A stretch of DNA of 64,000 bases from Trichosphaerium sp. ATCC 40318 (lineage: Eukaryota; Discosea; Flabellinia; Trichosidae), in NCBI GenBank assembly GCA_038496445.1, contig JALMLS010000081.1, positions 124,001 through 188,000 of the forward strand, read 5' to 3'. The translations under genes were made by a program, and so were the position numbers. A model generated the notes under the pieces. It saw only the letters and a program-made list of their open reading frames with translations. It ran no database searches and had not been told where the DNA came from. Below, piece after piece: positions 1-10,740 of the stretch; position 1 is the stretch's first letter; every line of letters begins with the position of its first letter.

Positions 1-983
1 CATTCATTGGCACTGCTTTAAAATACCTACATTACGTACAAAACAGCATCGCAGGGAGTATGGGTACATTTTTGAGGTGGGTGTGTCTGATTGTTTTCGT
101 TTGTGGCGTATTTTCGCAAACCGTAGCTCGTACGTGATTTGGTGTTACTGTAGACAGGTTTTTCCGAATTGCCACACAAACAAACCTTTTTGGTAATTTT
201 TTTCAAATTTACTGCCGCTTTACTGCGCCGTAACGCAAGTTACATTGCCTGGTAGAACAGGATGTATTGTTGATCCTTTTTGGCTGTTTTAGATGTTGTT
301 CCGCGTTAAATAGACTAACACTGCATCAGCGTCAGCTAACAAGGCAGAAGATAAGCTAGTGACAGGTGTCGCCATAGTACGTAATTAATTTGTACTAGCG
401 CACAACATTTCTCTAGGCGGTAGTGGTAGTACTCTTGTTGGCTCTTGGCGGCTTTCTACTGTTTCTATGGCTAAGGTAGGCGTTTGCCAATCTCATTTCC
501 TCCCCTTTTGTTGACACGACGTGTAGAAATCGGTATTTACGATCTCTAAAAACATACAAGCAAAAATCGGTACAGTCTAACGGTTTTTTTGATGTTACTG
601 CATTTGTTTTGTCACAGCACGTGAAGTGCTCATAACCACTATTTTACGCACGCACGTGTGGCAAAAATTACGCGTGACACGTGCACTATACAATTACTTT
701 GGTGACTAATGAAGCTGTAGGAGGAGAAGCTCACAGGCTGGAAGCTCTGGGTTAAAATATTCTTTCAGTTCATTCTCATAGGCACGCTTGTCTTATAGTA
801 CATCCTCCACGTCAAACTGATTAACTTGCTTTAGAGCTTATCTCATTGGGTGCGCGTTTGCATCGAAAACGGTATTTAGCATAACTTGTCAATAGTTTTT
901 ACCATCGTGGGGATCATCTCGTTAGAGCAGCGAACAGGTACACTGCAACAGCTTGTGACTTTACGTGTTGTTGTTATTAAAGT
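1..983. other. No gene recognised at left edge
   Basis: I found no convincing coding exon, RNA gene or repeat here. Open frames are short and broken on both strands. The stretch may hold the promoter and 5' exons of the membrane-protein gene that follows. Confidence 0.4.
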
Positions 984-2480
984 TTGTGGTTAGAGGCTGA
1001 ATGGCGAGGCTTGGACATTGGCGCTATACGCATAGCGTTCTACGTCATTAATGTGGGGCTAAAATACCTGTTGTTGATTGCTGGCTATTTGTTGGAATAT
1101 AAATTCACCAACATCAAAATGCACGCGAAACCACTTCTTATCTTTTATATCACCCATGGCGCTAAGCTCTAATCCTTAATCTAGGCGTATTACAGTGTAC
1201 TTGGGATTGCGACCTGATTGGCTAGAGCTACTAGAAGGGTACCTACACATCCATCTAGCTTTATATTTTATTCTGGCTTTCTTTGTGTTATGCTACTGGC
1301 AGAGATGTAACCAACTGTGTAGATTTGTATTCATTCCTTCTGTTATAATAGATGGCTTTCTTGTAAACGCTGAATTCTTTGTTAATGATACTGTGAGCTT
1401 CTTTTCTTTCTATGCATCATGCACTCATCTTTTTTTTTTAAGGGCGATTTATTTGACTACGATTCCATCGTCCTCCTTGTTTTGGATACTATTCTCTACA
1501 TTAAATTCGTCATCATGTTTACACTCCAGCTGCACAGGGCAGAGCCTGTCGGTTATTGGTGGACGTATCATGTGCTTGCTATAATGGTACCTACCGCGAG
1601 TTACTTTAATCTACATAAAGCTGTAGCCCACACAAAAACTTAACTTCTTTTTGGTAGTATTCGTTGCTCATGTTCATCTATAATCTCACCGTTATCTTTT
1701 TACTTGTATTGGTTCATCTCAATGCAATTGAAGAGAGTGGCATGGACGTAACTGTGGACATGTGGCTGGTACGTTATTACCAAGAGTTGATTTGGTCAGG
1801 TCCACTAACTTGGATTATTGCAGCTCATATTCAACGTTGTAGTACACCAATATTTGTCCTCTTACTCTAGTATGGTTAATCAAGGCATTACTACATTACA
1901 TAGAGGCTTCAAACAAATGCCAAAGCTTGAGGCAAAGGTACAATATCTCGACTAGCTACTACTATACAGTATAATTTATTTTAACCTTATGGGAAATAGC
2001 AAATTCGAATATTCCTCATATATTTCAGAGGTACACTACTACAAATCACGTCATTTGTGTTAATCTCGTCGCTGTTTTTAGAGGTGTGGTATATGATGCT
2101 CATTAATGTGGTTGTTTATGCTGTCACATACTATATGTACGCTGTTGTTTGGCTCATCACAGCACGTGTTGCAACCAGTATCCGTGATGAGGTTGTTCTC
2201 AAAATTGGTGCGCATTTGTTTGCCTGCGGTAATATGTCGTTTTAATCCAATTCTATGCACAGGTATATACATGGTGCTTGTATTGGCTAATGTTTTGAAT
2301 GGGTTTTTTATGGTTAACTTAATATATGGCACATTGAAGCGCATTGGTTCTTGGCTGCGGTGCAGCATACAGTTGAATGATAACATAGGTTTAGATTGTC
2401 GAACATATGCCAAGCAGATCAACAAAATCATTGCTGGCCGTGCTAGCTTTTCTTGTGATGTACACATGCAGATTCGTTAG
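984..2480 (+). CDS. Probable multi-spanning membrane protein, several exons
   Basis: I do not recognise the family. Successive open frames on the plus strand (about 1195-1640, 1664-1870, 2057-2480) encode long runs of hydrophobic residues such as LYFILAFFVLCYW, IYNLTVIFLLVLVH and VLANVLNGFFMVNLIYG. Short hydrophilic loops separate them, as in a protein with five or more membrane helices. Frames switch at GT/AG words, which suggests introns. The last frame ends in a basic tail with a stop at 2478-2480. TLC-domain or other lipid-enzyme families are possible by general look only, because no diagnostic motif is visible. Start and exon ends are unresolved. Confidence 0.35.
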
Positions 2481-3269
2481 CCTTTTGTTGTTGTTTTGTA
2501 CTATAATACAGTTCTTTGATGAATAATTTGTTATTTTAATTTACTTTATATACATTCAAATTATTTGCTTTTCCTTGCCTTAGTACAATCTGACTGAGTT
2601 CAAAAAAATGCTTGGAACCCATAATCACCTGTAAAAAGTGGTTTAATAGAGTTATTAGGCTAATATCCTTAAACTGCTCAAATACATATTTTCTGTTGTT
2701 TTTGTCTAAAAATGATGATCTCCAAACCACCATGAAACCACACATTGTACCTAAATATACCCAATGCTACATTTATTTTACTTTTTCACATGATTGCCTC
2801 ATTGGGCACAAAGCTGAACAATTAGCAAAAGTGTATAAAAAAGGTAGAAAAGTATTAACAAGCCAATAACTACTTTTTTCCATTGGCTCCTGTTTTGATA
2901 TTCACAAGTGTAAAAAAAAGAAAAATGTTGCTGTATCCTAATCAAGGCTGAAAATAAACAAGGCTTTGCCTTAAATACAAAAGCATTTTTGTAAAATCAG
3001 GCATTAATGGCAAAAATCAGGCATTCAAAAATGGCAATGCCTGATTTTGCAAAGGCAATGGCAACAAAGGCAAAAATCAGGCATTGAAATAAAGCTTTGT
3101 TGGGCATTGCCTTAATTGTTGCAATGCCTTGTTTTTTTAGGCAATGCCTGCTCTAGTTTGTTTATGCATTGCCAGCCTTAAATTTACAGACACCAATTAG
3201 ACATTGTTTGTGTACACATTGTGTGTTAAGGATACATTGGTTTAAGCTAAGTCTCCACCACACCAACAA

Positions 3270-3570
3270 TTCTTAAAGTTTTTTTTTCATTTACTACTGA
3301 TGTTTTATATAGACAATGTCACCATGCATGTAGTATCTTATGGATTCTAATGAAACCACTGCCATTCGAACCACAGCACCCAAATGCACCTACAACAGGA
3401 GTACAGGTACTTTAAACCATTTTTCCAGTCTGTGAAAATATTATTGGTACCAATAATTTGTTACTTTTTTTTCTAGTTGAAGGTTTTTTTTCACATGAAG
3501 GACATTGAAGGTTTTTGTGTTTTGTACTGTACTTTAATAAATGAATCACTATTGTATGCCTATATAAAGC
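3270..3570. repeat. Diverged direct repeat, copy 1 (copy 2 about 4060-4390)
   Basis: A block containing TTTTATATAGACA, then ATGAAACCACTGCC, then CAGCACCC...CACCTACAACAG, then a T-run and TTTTGTGT...GTACTGTA recurs in the same order and orientation at about 4060-4390 with many substitutions. It is either a tandem duplication or two copies of one dispersed element inside the AGGCATT region. Confidence 0.5.
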
Positions 3571-3666
3571 CTTGTTTTATGAGTGAATAGTGCCTGGGTT
3601 ATGCCCAAAAATTGAGGACAAAAATGCCTTATTGTAGCACAAAAAACGAGGCATTATTGGACCAAT

Positions 3667-4697
3667 CAGGGCTGAAACTCAGCTAGGCATTGCCTTAAAA
3701 AATGATGCATATTCCTAACATTTGGCATCGGATGGCAAAATCAAGGCATTTGCATTTGGCATTGCCCAATAAAATAAGGCATTTTTACAAAAAGGCAATG
3801 CCTTCATCAAAAAGGCATTAAAACCAGGCATTTTTTGGCATTGTTTGGCATTGCATAAAATCAGGTAATGCCTTGTATTGCATTTTTTGGCATTGCATAA
3901 AATCAAGTAATGCCCTGTATTGCAAGTACTTTATGCCTTTATTATGCCTTATTTTTTTAAGCATTATATGCCTTGTATTTTAATTCATATATAAGGCATT
4001 GCCTATACTATATCATAGGGACTGATCACTTTAAGGAAGTGTTTTAAGGTAAGTAACAGTCAAACAACTTTTACACTTTTTTTTCCACATCACCTACTGA
4101 CGTTTTATATAGACAGGCATCTAGCGCTCTTAGTAATTGATGAAATTAGACGAAACCACCGCCAAACGAACCGCAGCACCCTATTTCACCTACAACAGTA
4201 GTAGGAGTGAACTCCGCGATATTTCCAGGACCGCGGAATTCTAACACTACAAGGTAAGTTTTTTTTTTCTACACCATCTCATATTTTCTTTAAGGTTTTT
4301 TCAAATGTGGACTTAGGAGTTTTGTGTATTGTATGTGTACTGTATTATAAAATAAATAGTTGTGTTATTACCTGAAAATGCCCTGGTTTATTAAGCACTG
4401 TAGACTATGATAATGCTGTCTTTTTGCCTTCAAAATAAGGCATTGATGCATGAGTTATGCCCTAATTTGAAGGCATAATTCTTTAAAATATGCAGGCAAA
4501 ACCATTGCAATCTTGTGTACCAGATGCAAGCATTTTTCATCAAATATAAGGCATTTTTGGAGCAAAAAATAAGGCATTGCCCTATATTTGCCTTTTTGAA
4601 TGAGGCAAAAACTAGGCATTTTTGTAAAAAATAAGGCATAATTTGGATGAAAATGCCTAGGCATTGTCCAAAAATGCCTTGTTGAGTTTCAGCCCTG
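3667..4697. mobile_element. Inner inverted-repeat element (CAGGGCTGAAACTCA ends)
   Basis: CAGGGCTGAAACTCAGC begins at 3667. Its near reverse complement, ending CAGCCCTG, finishes at 4697, and about 22 of 25 terminal bases pair. Ends starting CAGGG are common in hAT-type DNA transposons. The 1.03-kb interior has no transposase and consists of AGGCATT words plus a non-repetitive core. The flanking 8-mers (GGACCAAT and TTGCTTGC) do not match, so a target-site duplication is not seen. Confidence 0.45.
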
Positions 4698-5028
4698 TTG
4701 CTTGCTATTTGGCCCAAATATGAGGCCCCAAAGCCCAAAATTACAAAGCAATACCTCCTATTTGCTCTTTTTTTCTGGCAAAAACAAAGCAATTTGGTGC
4801 AAAATAAGGCTGTACTTGGTGGCAAAAAAACCACTTTTCCAAAAAAAGCCTTATTTAGTTTCAGCCTTGATAAAAAGTGCCACCAAAAAAGGAAAACTCA
4901 GGTTTTGTAATAACAAAGAAGAATGAAACAGTGGTGGAATCAGACAAAATACGCGTGCCTAAAATGTGCCATTTGCGTGGAAAATAAACGTGCCCAAAAC
5001 GTGCCATTTGCGTGTTTTAACCATGTTC

Positions 5029-5405
5029 TGTCCTTAATAGAAATTTGGAGAAAAATTCAAAATAAAAAAATTGACAAACTCAAAACTCAACCATCTCACC
5101 CCAAAGCCGATCGCCTCCAATTGTTAACAATAAAACATGTATTTCCACCCAAGTAAGCAGTAGTTAGGTTTGTATCAGCATGGCTCTAAAAGTAGGCGAA
5201 AAAATCTAAAAATACCCAAAAACCAACAATTTCTTGATTTTCCTATTTTTTGTGAATAACTCAGGTCTACTAGTACGAATCCTTTAAAAAACAAAGTATG
5301 GCCCACTATTAGGTACAATGCATGGTTTCGTGGTGGTTTGGGGTTTGGTGTCCCTTTTTAAGGCAAAAATGATAGAAAATAGGTATTTAGGGTAGTTTAA
5401 GGATA
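5029..5405 (-). repeat. LINE 3' region
   Basis: These roughly 375 bases lie downstream of the reverse-transcriptase frame. They recur almost unchanged at 7441-7820, and their inner half recurs, more diverged, at about 10300-10455. The two good copies start at the same base (CTGTCCTTAATAG on the plus strand, the 3' end of the minus-strand element) but diverge on the other side. Sharing a 3' end with variable 5' truncation is the hallmark of LINE copies. Confidence 0.6.
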
Positions 5406-5466
5406 TTAGTGCTGTCATAATAACCATAAAACAAAAACCAGTTGACAATATTTTTCCATATATTAT

Positions 5467-7083
5467 CTATTTCCTGTGGAATAAGAAGTGGTCTAGCAAA
5501 ATATAAGATTTGAGATTGAGCATAAGTGCGAAGGATGGAGTGCTTAGCTCTGAGAGTTTTAGCATAGGGTTTCCATGAGTTGAGAGACTTGATAATATTT
5601 TCCAACCCTTTGTGAAAATCAAAAGTGAGAGTTTTATGGGAAAAGAGTGAAAAACCAAGATATTTGTGGACCTAGCTGAAGGCAGTAATTGAGGAATATT
5701 ACCAACCACATTTATTTGAAAACACTTGGCTTGATTTAAAAACAGGCCAGAGGCCTTAGAGAACTTATTAATAAGGTTTAAACAAAAATCAATGTCTTTG
5801 GTGGAGGAAGAAGTGAGCAGAGCGTCATCTGCAAACAGAATTTGTTTTAAAAGTAAAAACGTAGCTTTGGCTCCAGTAACATCTTGACATTGGTTAATCC
5901 TACGATTAAGAGGTTCCAGCATGATGGCAAAAAGAGTTGGTGAAAGAGGATTGCCTTGGCCAGTGCCTCTCTCTACTATGAACATTTTGTTGGAAACAAC
6001 TCCATTAATACAAATAGCTACTTGTATTTGAAGTTGTTTTACCAGGGCAACAGCAATAGTTTTTGGCACTCCAATGTGTATGAGAAGTTTAACTAGAATA
6101 TTGTGAGCACAACTGTCAAAGGCTTTTTTGTTGTCCAAAGGACTGAGAGATAATGGTGTGCCAGAATGCTGATGAGCTTCTACAATTTCCAAGGTGGCTA
6201 TCTGATTGTCAACAATGTCACGACCTGGAATAAACCCATTTTGGTTAGAACTAATAATGGATGGAAAGAAATTGAGTAGCCTGGTATTGATAATCTTCAT
6301 GAAGATTTTGTAATCGTTGTTGAGTAACACTATTGGCCTATAATTGTCAAGTAGGCTGGGATCATTTTTCTTGTATAGCGGACATATAATACCCCTACCA
6401 AACCAATCATGGTTAGAACCTTGCATGATGTCATTGAATAAAGGGCAAAGATGTCTAGCAATAGAAGAACCTAAGTCTTTGTACAAACACATAGATACTC
6501 CATCAGGACCTGGAGCTTTGTTTGATGGCATAGACTTAATGGCATCCAGGATTTCTTTGAGGGTAATAGGTTTTGACATGCTGTTAGAGATACGATCTTT
6601 ACACAAAACATTCCAATAAGATAAAAACTCGTCCATACCTGCTTCATCTCCACTCCAGTTTGCATAAAGGTTTTTCTTATAGTAAAGCAGACCTTTATTG
6701 AGCATGCCAGGAAGGCGAGAGTCCATCGGATGGTTAGCAGAGCGACGAAGCTCCTTAATATGTTGAGACGCTTGCTTGTCTTTGAGGATTTTGGTGAGAT
6801 AAGGTGACGGCGTTTCCTCGCTGGTCACTCGAGACACTTGGGAACACATGGACATGAACTCATGGCGTTCTGCCATGAGTTCTAGGTAACGGGCTTCTTC
6901 TTCTGGCGTCAGGCTGTTGTTGTTGGCTATTTTGAGAGTGTACTCTTTCCAAAATCTAATCCGTTTGTTAAGAAAAATTTTTTGGTTACACTTGGCATCT
7001 CTAATAAGCGCTGCTTTGAGTTCTTTATAGTCCAAAGGATATGTGGAAAATAAACATGTCCAAAACATGCTCAAAACATGCAA
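5467..7083 (-). CDS. Non-LTR retrotransposon reverse transcriptase, truncated
   Basis: This intronless 538-residue frame carries the ordered motifs of LINE-type reverse transcriptase: NKAPGPDG, YRPI, GFIPGRD, the block-A-like DNKKAFD, GQGNPLSP, and the catalytic FADDA. The enzyme copies its own RNA at a nicked genomic site. The usual N-terminal endonuclease is absent and the C-terminal part is short, so this is a truncated copy. The first dozen codons (MHVLSMFWTCLFST) are translated from the flanking CATGTCCAAAACATG repeat and are not part of the original protein. The frame from block 0 to the thumb is intact, but autonomy is unlikely without an endonuclease. Confidence 0.85.
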   Translation of the reverse strand: MHVLSMFWTCLFSTYPLDYKELKAALIRDAKCNQKIFLNKRIRFWKEYTLKIANNNSLTPEEEARYLELMAERHEFMSMCSQVSRVTSEETPSPYLTKILKDKQASQHIKELRRSANHPMDSRLPGMLNKGLLYYKKNLYANWSGDEAGMDEFLSYWNVLCKDRISNSMSKPITLKEILDAIKSMPSNKAPGPDGVSMCLYKDLGSSIARHLCPLFNDIMQGSNHDWFGRGIICPLYKKNDPSLLDNYRPIVLLNNDYKIFMKIINTRLLNFFPSIISSNQNGFIPGRDIVDNQIATLEIVEAHQHSGTPLSLSPLDNKKAFDSCAHNILVKLLIHIGVPKTIAVALVKQLQIQVAICINGVVSNKMFIVERGTGQGNPLSPTLFAIMLEPLNRRINQCQDVTGAKATFLLLKQILFADDALLTSSSTKDIDFCLNLINKFSKASGLFLNQAKCFQINVVGNIPQLLPSARSTNILVFHSFPIKLSLLIFTKGWKILSSLSTHGNPMLKLSELSTPSFALMLNLKSYILLDHFLFHRK

Positions 7084-7440
7084 TTCACATGCTGTCAGAT
7101 TCCACCACTGTTAAGATTTGCTGTTTCAACACATCAAAGCTACTTTATTTGGCACAAACACTGACATTTCTCTTGAAAAACATATTTTTTATGGAGTTTT
7201 AGATTTTTCCAGTTACTTTTAAAACCATGCTGCTACAAACCTAACAATGCTATTGGCAATATTATCATCAAATGTATATCACCAAATCTGAATCTGAGGC
7301 TACTCTAAAATATTCAATCAATAAGGAAAAATTTCTGTTGCAATAGATGCCCAATCACTTGAAAAATATCTGCAATACAATAATACATAACTGAATAAAG
7401 TTTTAATGTACTTTTTGACAAACACTCTTTTTTAGCTACC

Positions 7441-7820
7441 CTGTCCTTAATAGAAATTTGGAGAAAAATTCAAAATAAAAAAATTGACAAACTCAAAACT
7501 CAACCATCTCACCCCAAAGCCGATCGCCTCCAATCGTCAACAATAAAACATGTATTTTCACCCAAGTAAGCAGTAGTTAGGTTTGTATCAGCATGGCTCT
7601 AAAAGTAGGCGAAAAAATCTAAAAATACCCAAAAACCAACAATTTCTTGATTTTCCTATTTTTCGTGAATAACTCAGGTCTACTAGTACAAATCCTTTAA
7701 AAAACAAAGTATGGCCCACTATTAGGTATGATGCATGGTTTTGTGGTTGTTTGGGGTTCAGTGCCCCTTTTTAAGGCAAAAACGATAGAAAATAGGTATT
7801 TAGGGTAGTTTAAGGATATC
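7441..7820 (-). repeat. 5'-truncated LINE copy (3' end only)
   Basis: A near-identical copy of 5029-5405 in the same orientation, with only scattered substitutions. It stops at the same GTTTAAGGATAT word, after which the flanking sequence differs. It has no coding part. The high identity implies recent insertion of both copies. Confidence 0.6.
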
Positions 7821-8319
7821 TCTATGCGCTGAATAGCTAAAAGAGGATTTCCAATACTCCGAATAGTGTTAAACAACTTTAAACACACTGTAGAAACGCT
7901 ACCTGCAAGTACAGCTCATAATGTTGAGAATAAAAAAAACGGTTTGTGGTTCACACGTGTTTCATATTTTACAAGGTCTAAGTGCTTCAAACATGAACTT
8001 CTTGTAGAGGTAGGGTTTTTATGGCCTCTAAAGTGCAGTTGAACGAAGGTACGGAACCGAAAAACGCTAAATAATGAAAGATGTCTTCAATGGGTTTATA
8101 CTCCTTCGGAATAGTACCACACTCATGTTTACGCGTAAAATAAGATGCCAATCTACTTTAAGCTTCCCAATTAGCTCGTCTAATGTAAATTGTTGATAGA
8201 TCCTAATGAATGGCCTCGTTAGCTGGCGTAATCATAGCTGTGCTTGGGATGCTGTATACACAGGTTTACAGTCTGTTGGTGATAACGTACATTTTTGAAG
8301 CTGCAAGTGGATTTACACG
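7821..8319. other. No gene recognised
   Basis: About 500 bases between the LINE fragment and the next open frame. Open frames are short on both strands and I see no repeat or RNA structure. Confidence 0.4.
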
Positions 8320-8325
8320 TGCTAG

Positions 8326-8880
8326 GTGTTTCCTACTCTTTCAGTGCTTTTGAGAGATCCAAGCACAGAAAATAAAGAATTATTCATTAAACAGTTTTTG
8401 GCTGATCTCTATGAACGTTTTCCGAAGGAGAAAAAGAAGATTGAAGCGGCATATATCAAACAACGTTCTGGCATATATTCAACACTATTCAATGTTGATG
8501 CTGTTCATGAGTTTGTGCAACAACAATGTCTTGCTTTTCATGCGACCTATGAGTATGATGTACAATGCAACTGTGAAGGTATTGTGCCCATATTTATAGC
8601 TATAACATCGCATAGAATACCAAACAAAACCTGTGTTTGTTTTTGCACCTAGAAGCGTCCAACACAATTTTGAAGAATGGGTAAACAAGAAAATTGGCAG
8701 AGCTTCAAACTGCAAAACATGTCGCTATGGTGGTTCCAAAGAAATCAAGGCATACAATATCTCAACATTACAGTGCTTACACAATTATAGGCTATTACTT
8801 TGCCGTTGTTACTTACAGTACTGCCAAAGAATGATTTCAATAACATTCCAGAGTTGTTTATGCATAACAAACAGTACTAA
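8326..8880 (+). CDS. Unassigned Cys-containing protein, at least three exons
   Basis: I do not recognise this protein. A first exon (about 8326-8600) reads through LRDPSTENKELFIKQFLADL and RFPKEKKKIEAAYIKQRSG to a CNCEG motif. A second frame (about 8630-8760) contains VFAPRSVQHNFEEWV and CKTCRYGG. A last exon begins after a pyrimidine-rich AG near 8820 and ends NNIPELFMHNKQY with a stop at 8878-8880. Paired CxC/CxxC motifs and the length would suit a zinc-binding domain. It sits beside transposable elements and may be element-derived. The start codon was not found. Confidence 0.35.
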
Positions 8881-8998
8881 CATAATTATGGTTTCATTTA
8901 ACTTTACATAGTGAGTGGAAAGCACAGTACATAATTATGTGGCAGCCAAATCCAAAACATTTTACATGTTACGTCAGCAGTAGTGAAATCGGGATTTT

Positions 8999-9187
8999 GA
9001 CACGTACAATATACGTACGTGGCACGTACTTTTCACACGTACAATATACGTACGTGGCACGTACTTTTCACACGTACAATATACGTACGTGCCACGTACT
9101 TTTTCACACGTACAATATACGTACGTGCCACGTACTTTTCACACGTACAATATACGTATGTGGCACGTACGTGTTACGTACGTATTA
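8999..9187. repeat. 35-bp tandem array, left (5 units)
   Basis: Five head-to-tail units of about 35 bp, each running CACGTACAATATACGTAC, then GTGGCAC or GTGCCAC, then GTACTTTTCA. The core GTACGTG(G/C)CACGTAC is a 15-bp odd palindrome. The centres read G, G, C, C, G along the array. The last unit is altered. Open frames through this array are repeat translations and are not called as genes. Confidence 0.9.
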
Positions 9188-10299
9188 AACAAAATAAGTA
9201 AAATTGTACAAAAAGAACTGTATCAACAGTTTCTACTATGTACATCATAATAAACCATACTATTGAGAAATTGTATTTTATTTAACCATTAATTTGGCAT
9301 GGTATGTTTGTAATGATTTTCCAAATATGTTTTGTTTCCATTGGATCAAGTACTACAGCTGTGTTTCTGATTATGTTATTTGCTGTAACAGTACTGTAAT
9401 CAAGATTTTGGCATATACAAAACCTGTATATGACACATACTTTTGCCTTGTACTGTGACACATACTTTTGACATGTACCTAACCTGCATGTGGTACGTAC
9501 TTACTCAAAGGTATGTTAAAGTATCTGACATTGTCAAACACAACCCAACCCAAACCTACTTTTTTTTTTTTTTTTTCAAAAAAGGTGAGTTTATTGTGCC
9601 AACCCAAACCTACTGATAAAATGGCCTTTTACACTAAAAATTATGTTGATAACAGTTGAAAGGTTCACAAAATGCTTAACTCTGTTAGTTTTTTAAGGAG
9701 AATCAACAAACCACATGATATTTTGGAGATTTCAAAAAATTACTTTCTGCCAGACACACAAATAGCCAGTGTATCCTTTACAATGTCATTGTCTCTTTTT
9801 TGAATGAAACTATGCCAAAGCTATTGGAAGTATGTTTGTCAAACATATCTCACCAAATCTAAATGGATGGTCTGACTATACTTTGAAATATTCATCTAAC
9901 AAAGAAACAGCTATACAAAACAGTTTTGTTATGCATTGTATCTAAATGGCCAACTTTATTTTTTTGAACTATATGTAAAACAACTTGTAAAAAAATGCAT
10001 GCCTGGCCTGTATGTGTGGCATGTACTTTCAAACTGTATCTAATTTGTATGTGGCATGTACTTTTAACATGTACATAAAAAAGGTAAAAAAAATTTGCCC
10101 AAAATTCTGGCATTTGGTAGCCAAAAAATTCAAAAAAAATCTCAAAAAATAACAGACAGCTTGTAGTCGCAAGGTACGAAACCATGTATTATTAATAAAA
10201 GAGGGTGTTTTAGGATTATTAGGGCATTTACTTAAAAACTAGAGGAGAAAACTTAATAAAGTGCAAAATGTAGCTTTTTGCTGTGTTTTGTTGTTTTAT

Positions 10300-10455
10300 T
10301 GCATAACTTAGGTCTCTTTGTACGAACCACTCAGAAAATGTAGCATTAGGTATAATTAGGTACAATGCATGGTTTCATGGTGGTTTGGGGTTCAGTGCAC
10401 CATTTTTAGGCAAAAACGACAGAAAATATGTATTTGGAGTAGTTTAAGGATATTA
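10300..10455 (-). repeat. Diverged LINE 3' fragment
   Basis: It matches the inner half of the 5029-5405 repeat (GGTACAATGCATGGTTTC, GGTGGTTTGGGGTT, GTAGTTTAAGGATAT) with many more differences than the 7441 copy. It therefore looks older. It lies inside the 8978-11033 element. Confidence 0.6.
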
Positions 10456-10605
10456 TGGCTTAATAGCTCTATTAAACCACTTTTTAAAGGCGATTATGGG
10501 TTTCAAGCATTTTTCTGAAGTAGTCGTTAAGTTGTGGTGGTTAAGTTGCAGTTGTAGGTTGGTAAGGCATGATGATAGAAATATCTCCTGAAACATGGTC
10601 GTTTA

Positions 10606-10665
10606 GTGGTAATGTATTGTAATGTATTGTAATGTATTGTATTGTAATGTATTGTAATGTATATG
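10606..10665. repeat. Short tandem repeat (TAATGTATTG)n
   Basis: About six units of a 10-base TAATGTATTG motif with small slips. It is a simple microsatellite-like tract. Confidence 0.8.
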
Positions 10666-10740
10666 TAGTTGTAATTACCAATAAACCAATCCATCGTTTT
10701 TAGTATTTTTTGTTCAAAACGAGGCAAAATTCCAACTTTT

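Larger units (their letters stand above)
2942..4870. repeat. AGGCATT-rich region with inverted ends
   Basis: The words GGCATTGCC, GGCAATGCC and AAGGCATT recur dozens of times on both strands, in three clusters (about 2945-3175, 3600-3990, 4430-4870). The outer ends are inverted copies: TCAAGGCTGAAA at 2942 faces TTTCAGCCTTGA ending at 4870, and the match extends into the adjoining AAGGC words. I see no transposase. Open frames here (for example 3715-3906 and 4430-4834, minus) are translations of the repeat words and are not called as genes. It is most likely a non-autonomous, hairpin-prone element or a nest of them. I see no clear target-site duplication. Confidence 0.55.
4929..7110. mobile_element. 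CAGTGGTGGAATC-ended element interrupted by a LINE
   Basis: CAGTGGTGGAATCAGAC at 4929-4945 faces its reverse complement at 7094-7110 with one mismatch in 17. Just inside both ends lie repeats of the type GTGGAAAATAAACGTGCCCAAAACGTG. The same arm and the exact same terminus recur at 12554-12785. The simplest reading is a small hAT-like non-autonomous element of about 200 bp whose middle was split by insertion of the LINE at about 5029-7040. The flanking 8-mers do not match, so the original target-site duplication is not visible. Confidence 0.5.

Noticed and set aside
3715-4926. Open frames in the AGGCATT region
   Set aside because: Composed of repeat-word translations (KMPYF, NALF) on both strands.
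4929-7110. LTR retrotransposon from the direct repeats 5029-5405 and 7441-7820
   Set aside because: The RT is of LINE type, the repeats lack TG...CA ends, and one lies outside the inverted termini; shared LINE 3' ends explain them.
8999-9187. CRISPR-like array
   Set aside because: Units are contiguous 35-bp tandem repeats with no unique spacers, and the host is eukaryotic.
8937-9201. Open frames through the palindrome arrays (also 10527-11126)
   Set aside because: They are translations of a repeat (RTYNIRTWHVLF-type) in every frame and have no independent coding evidence.
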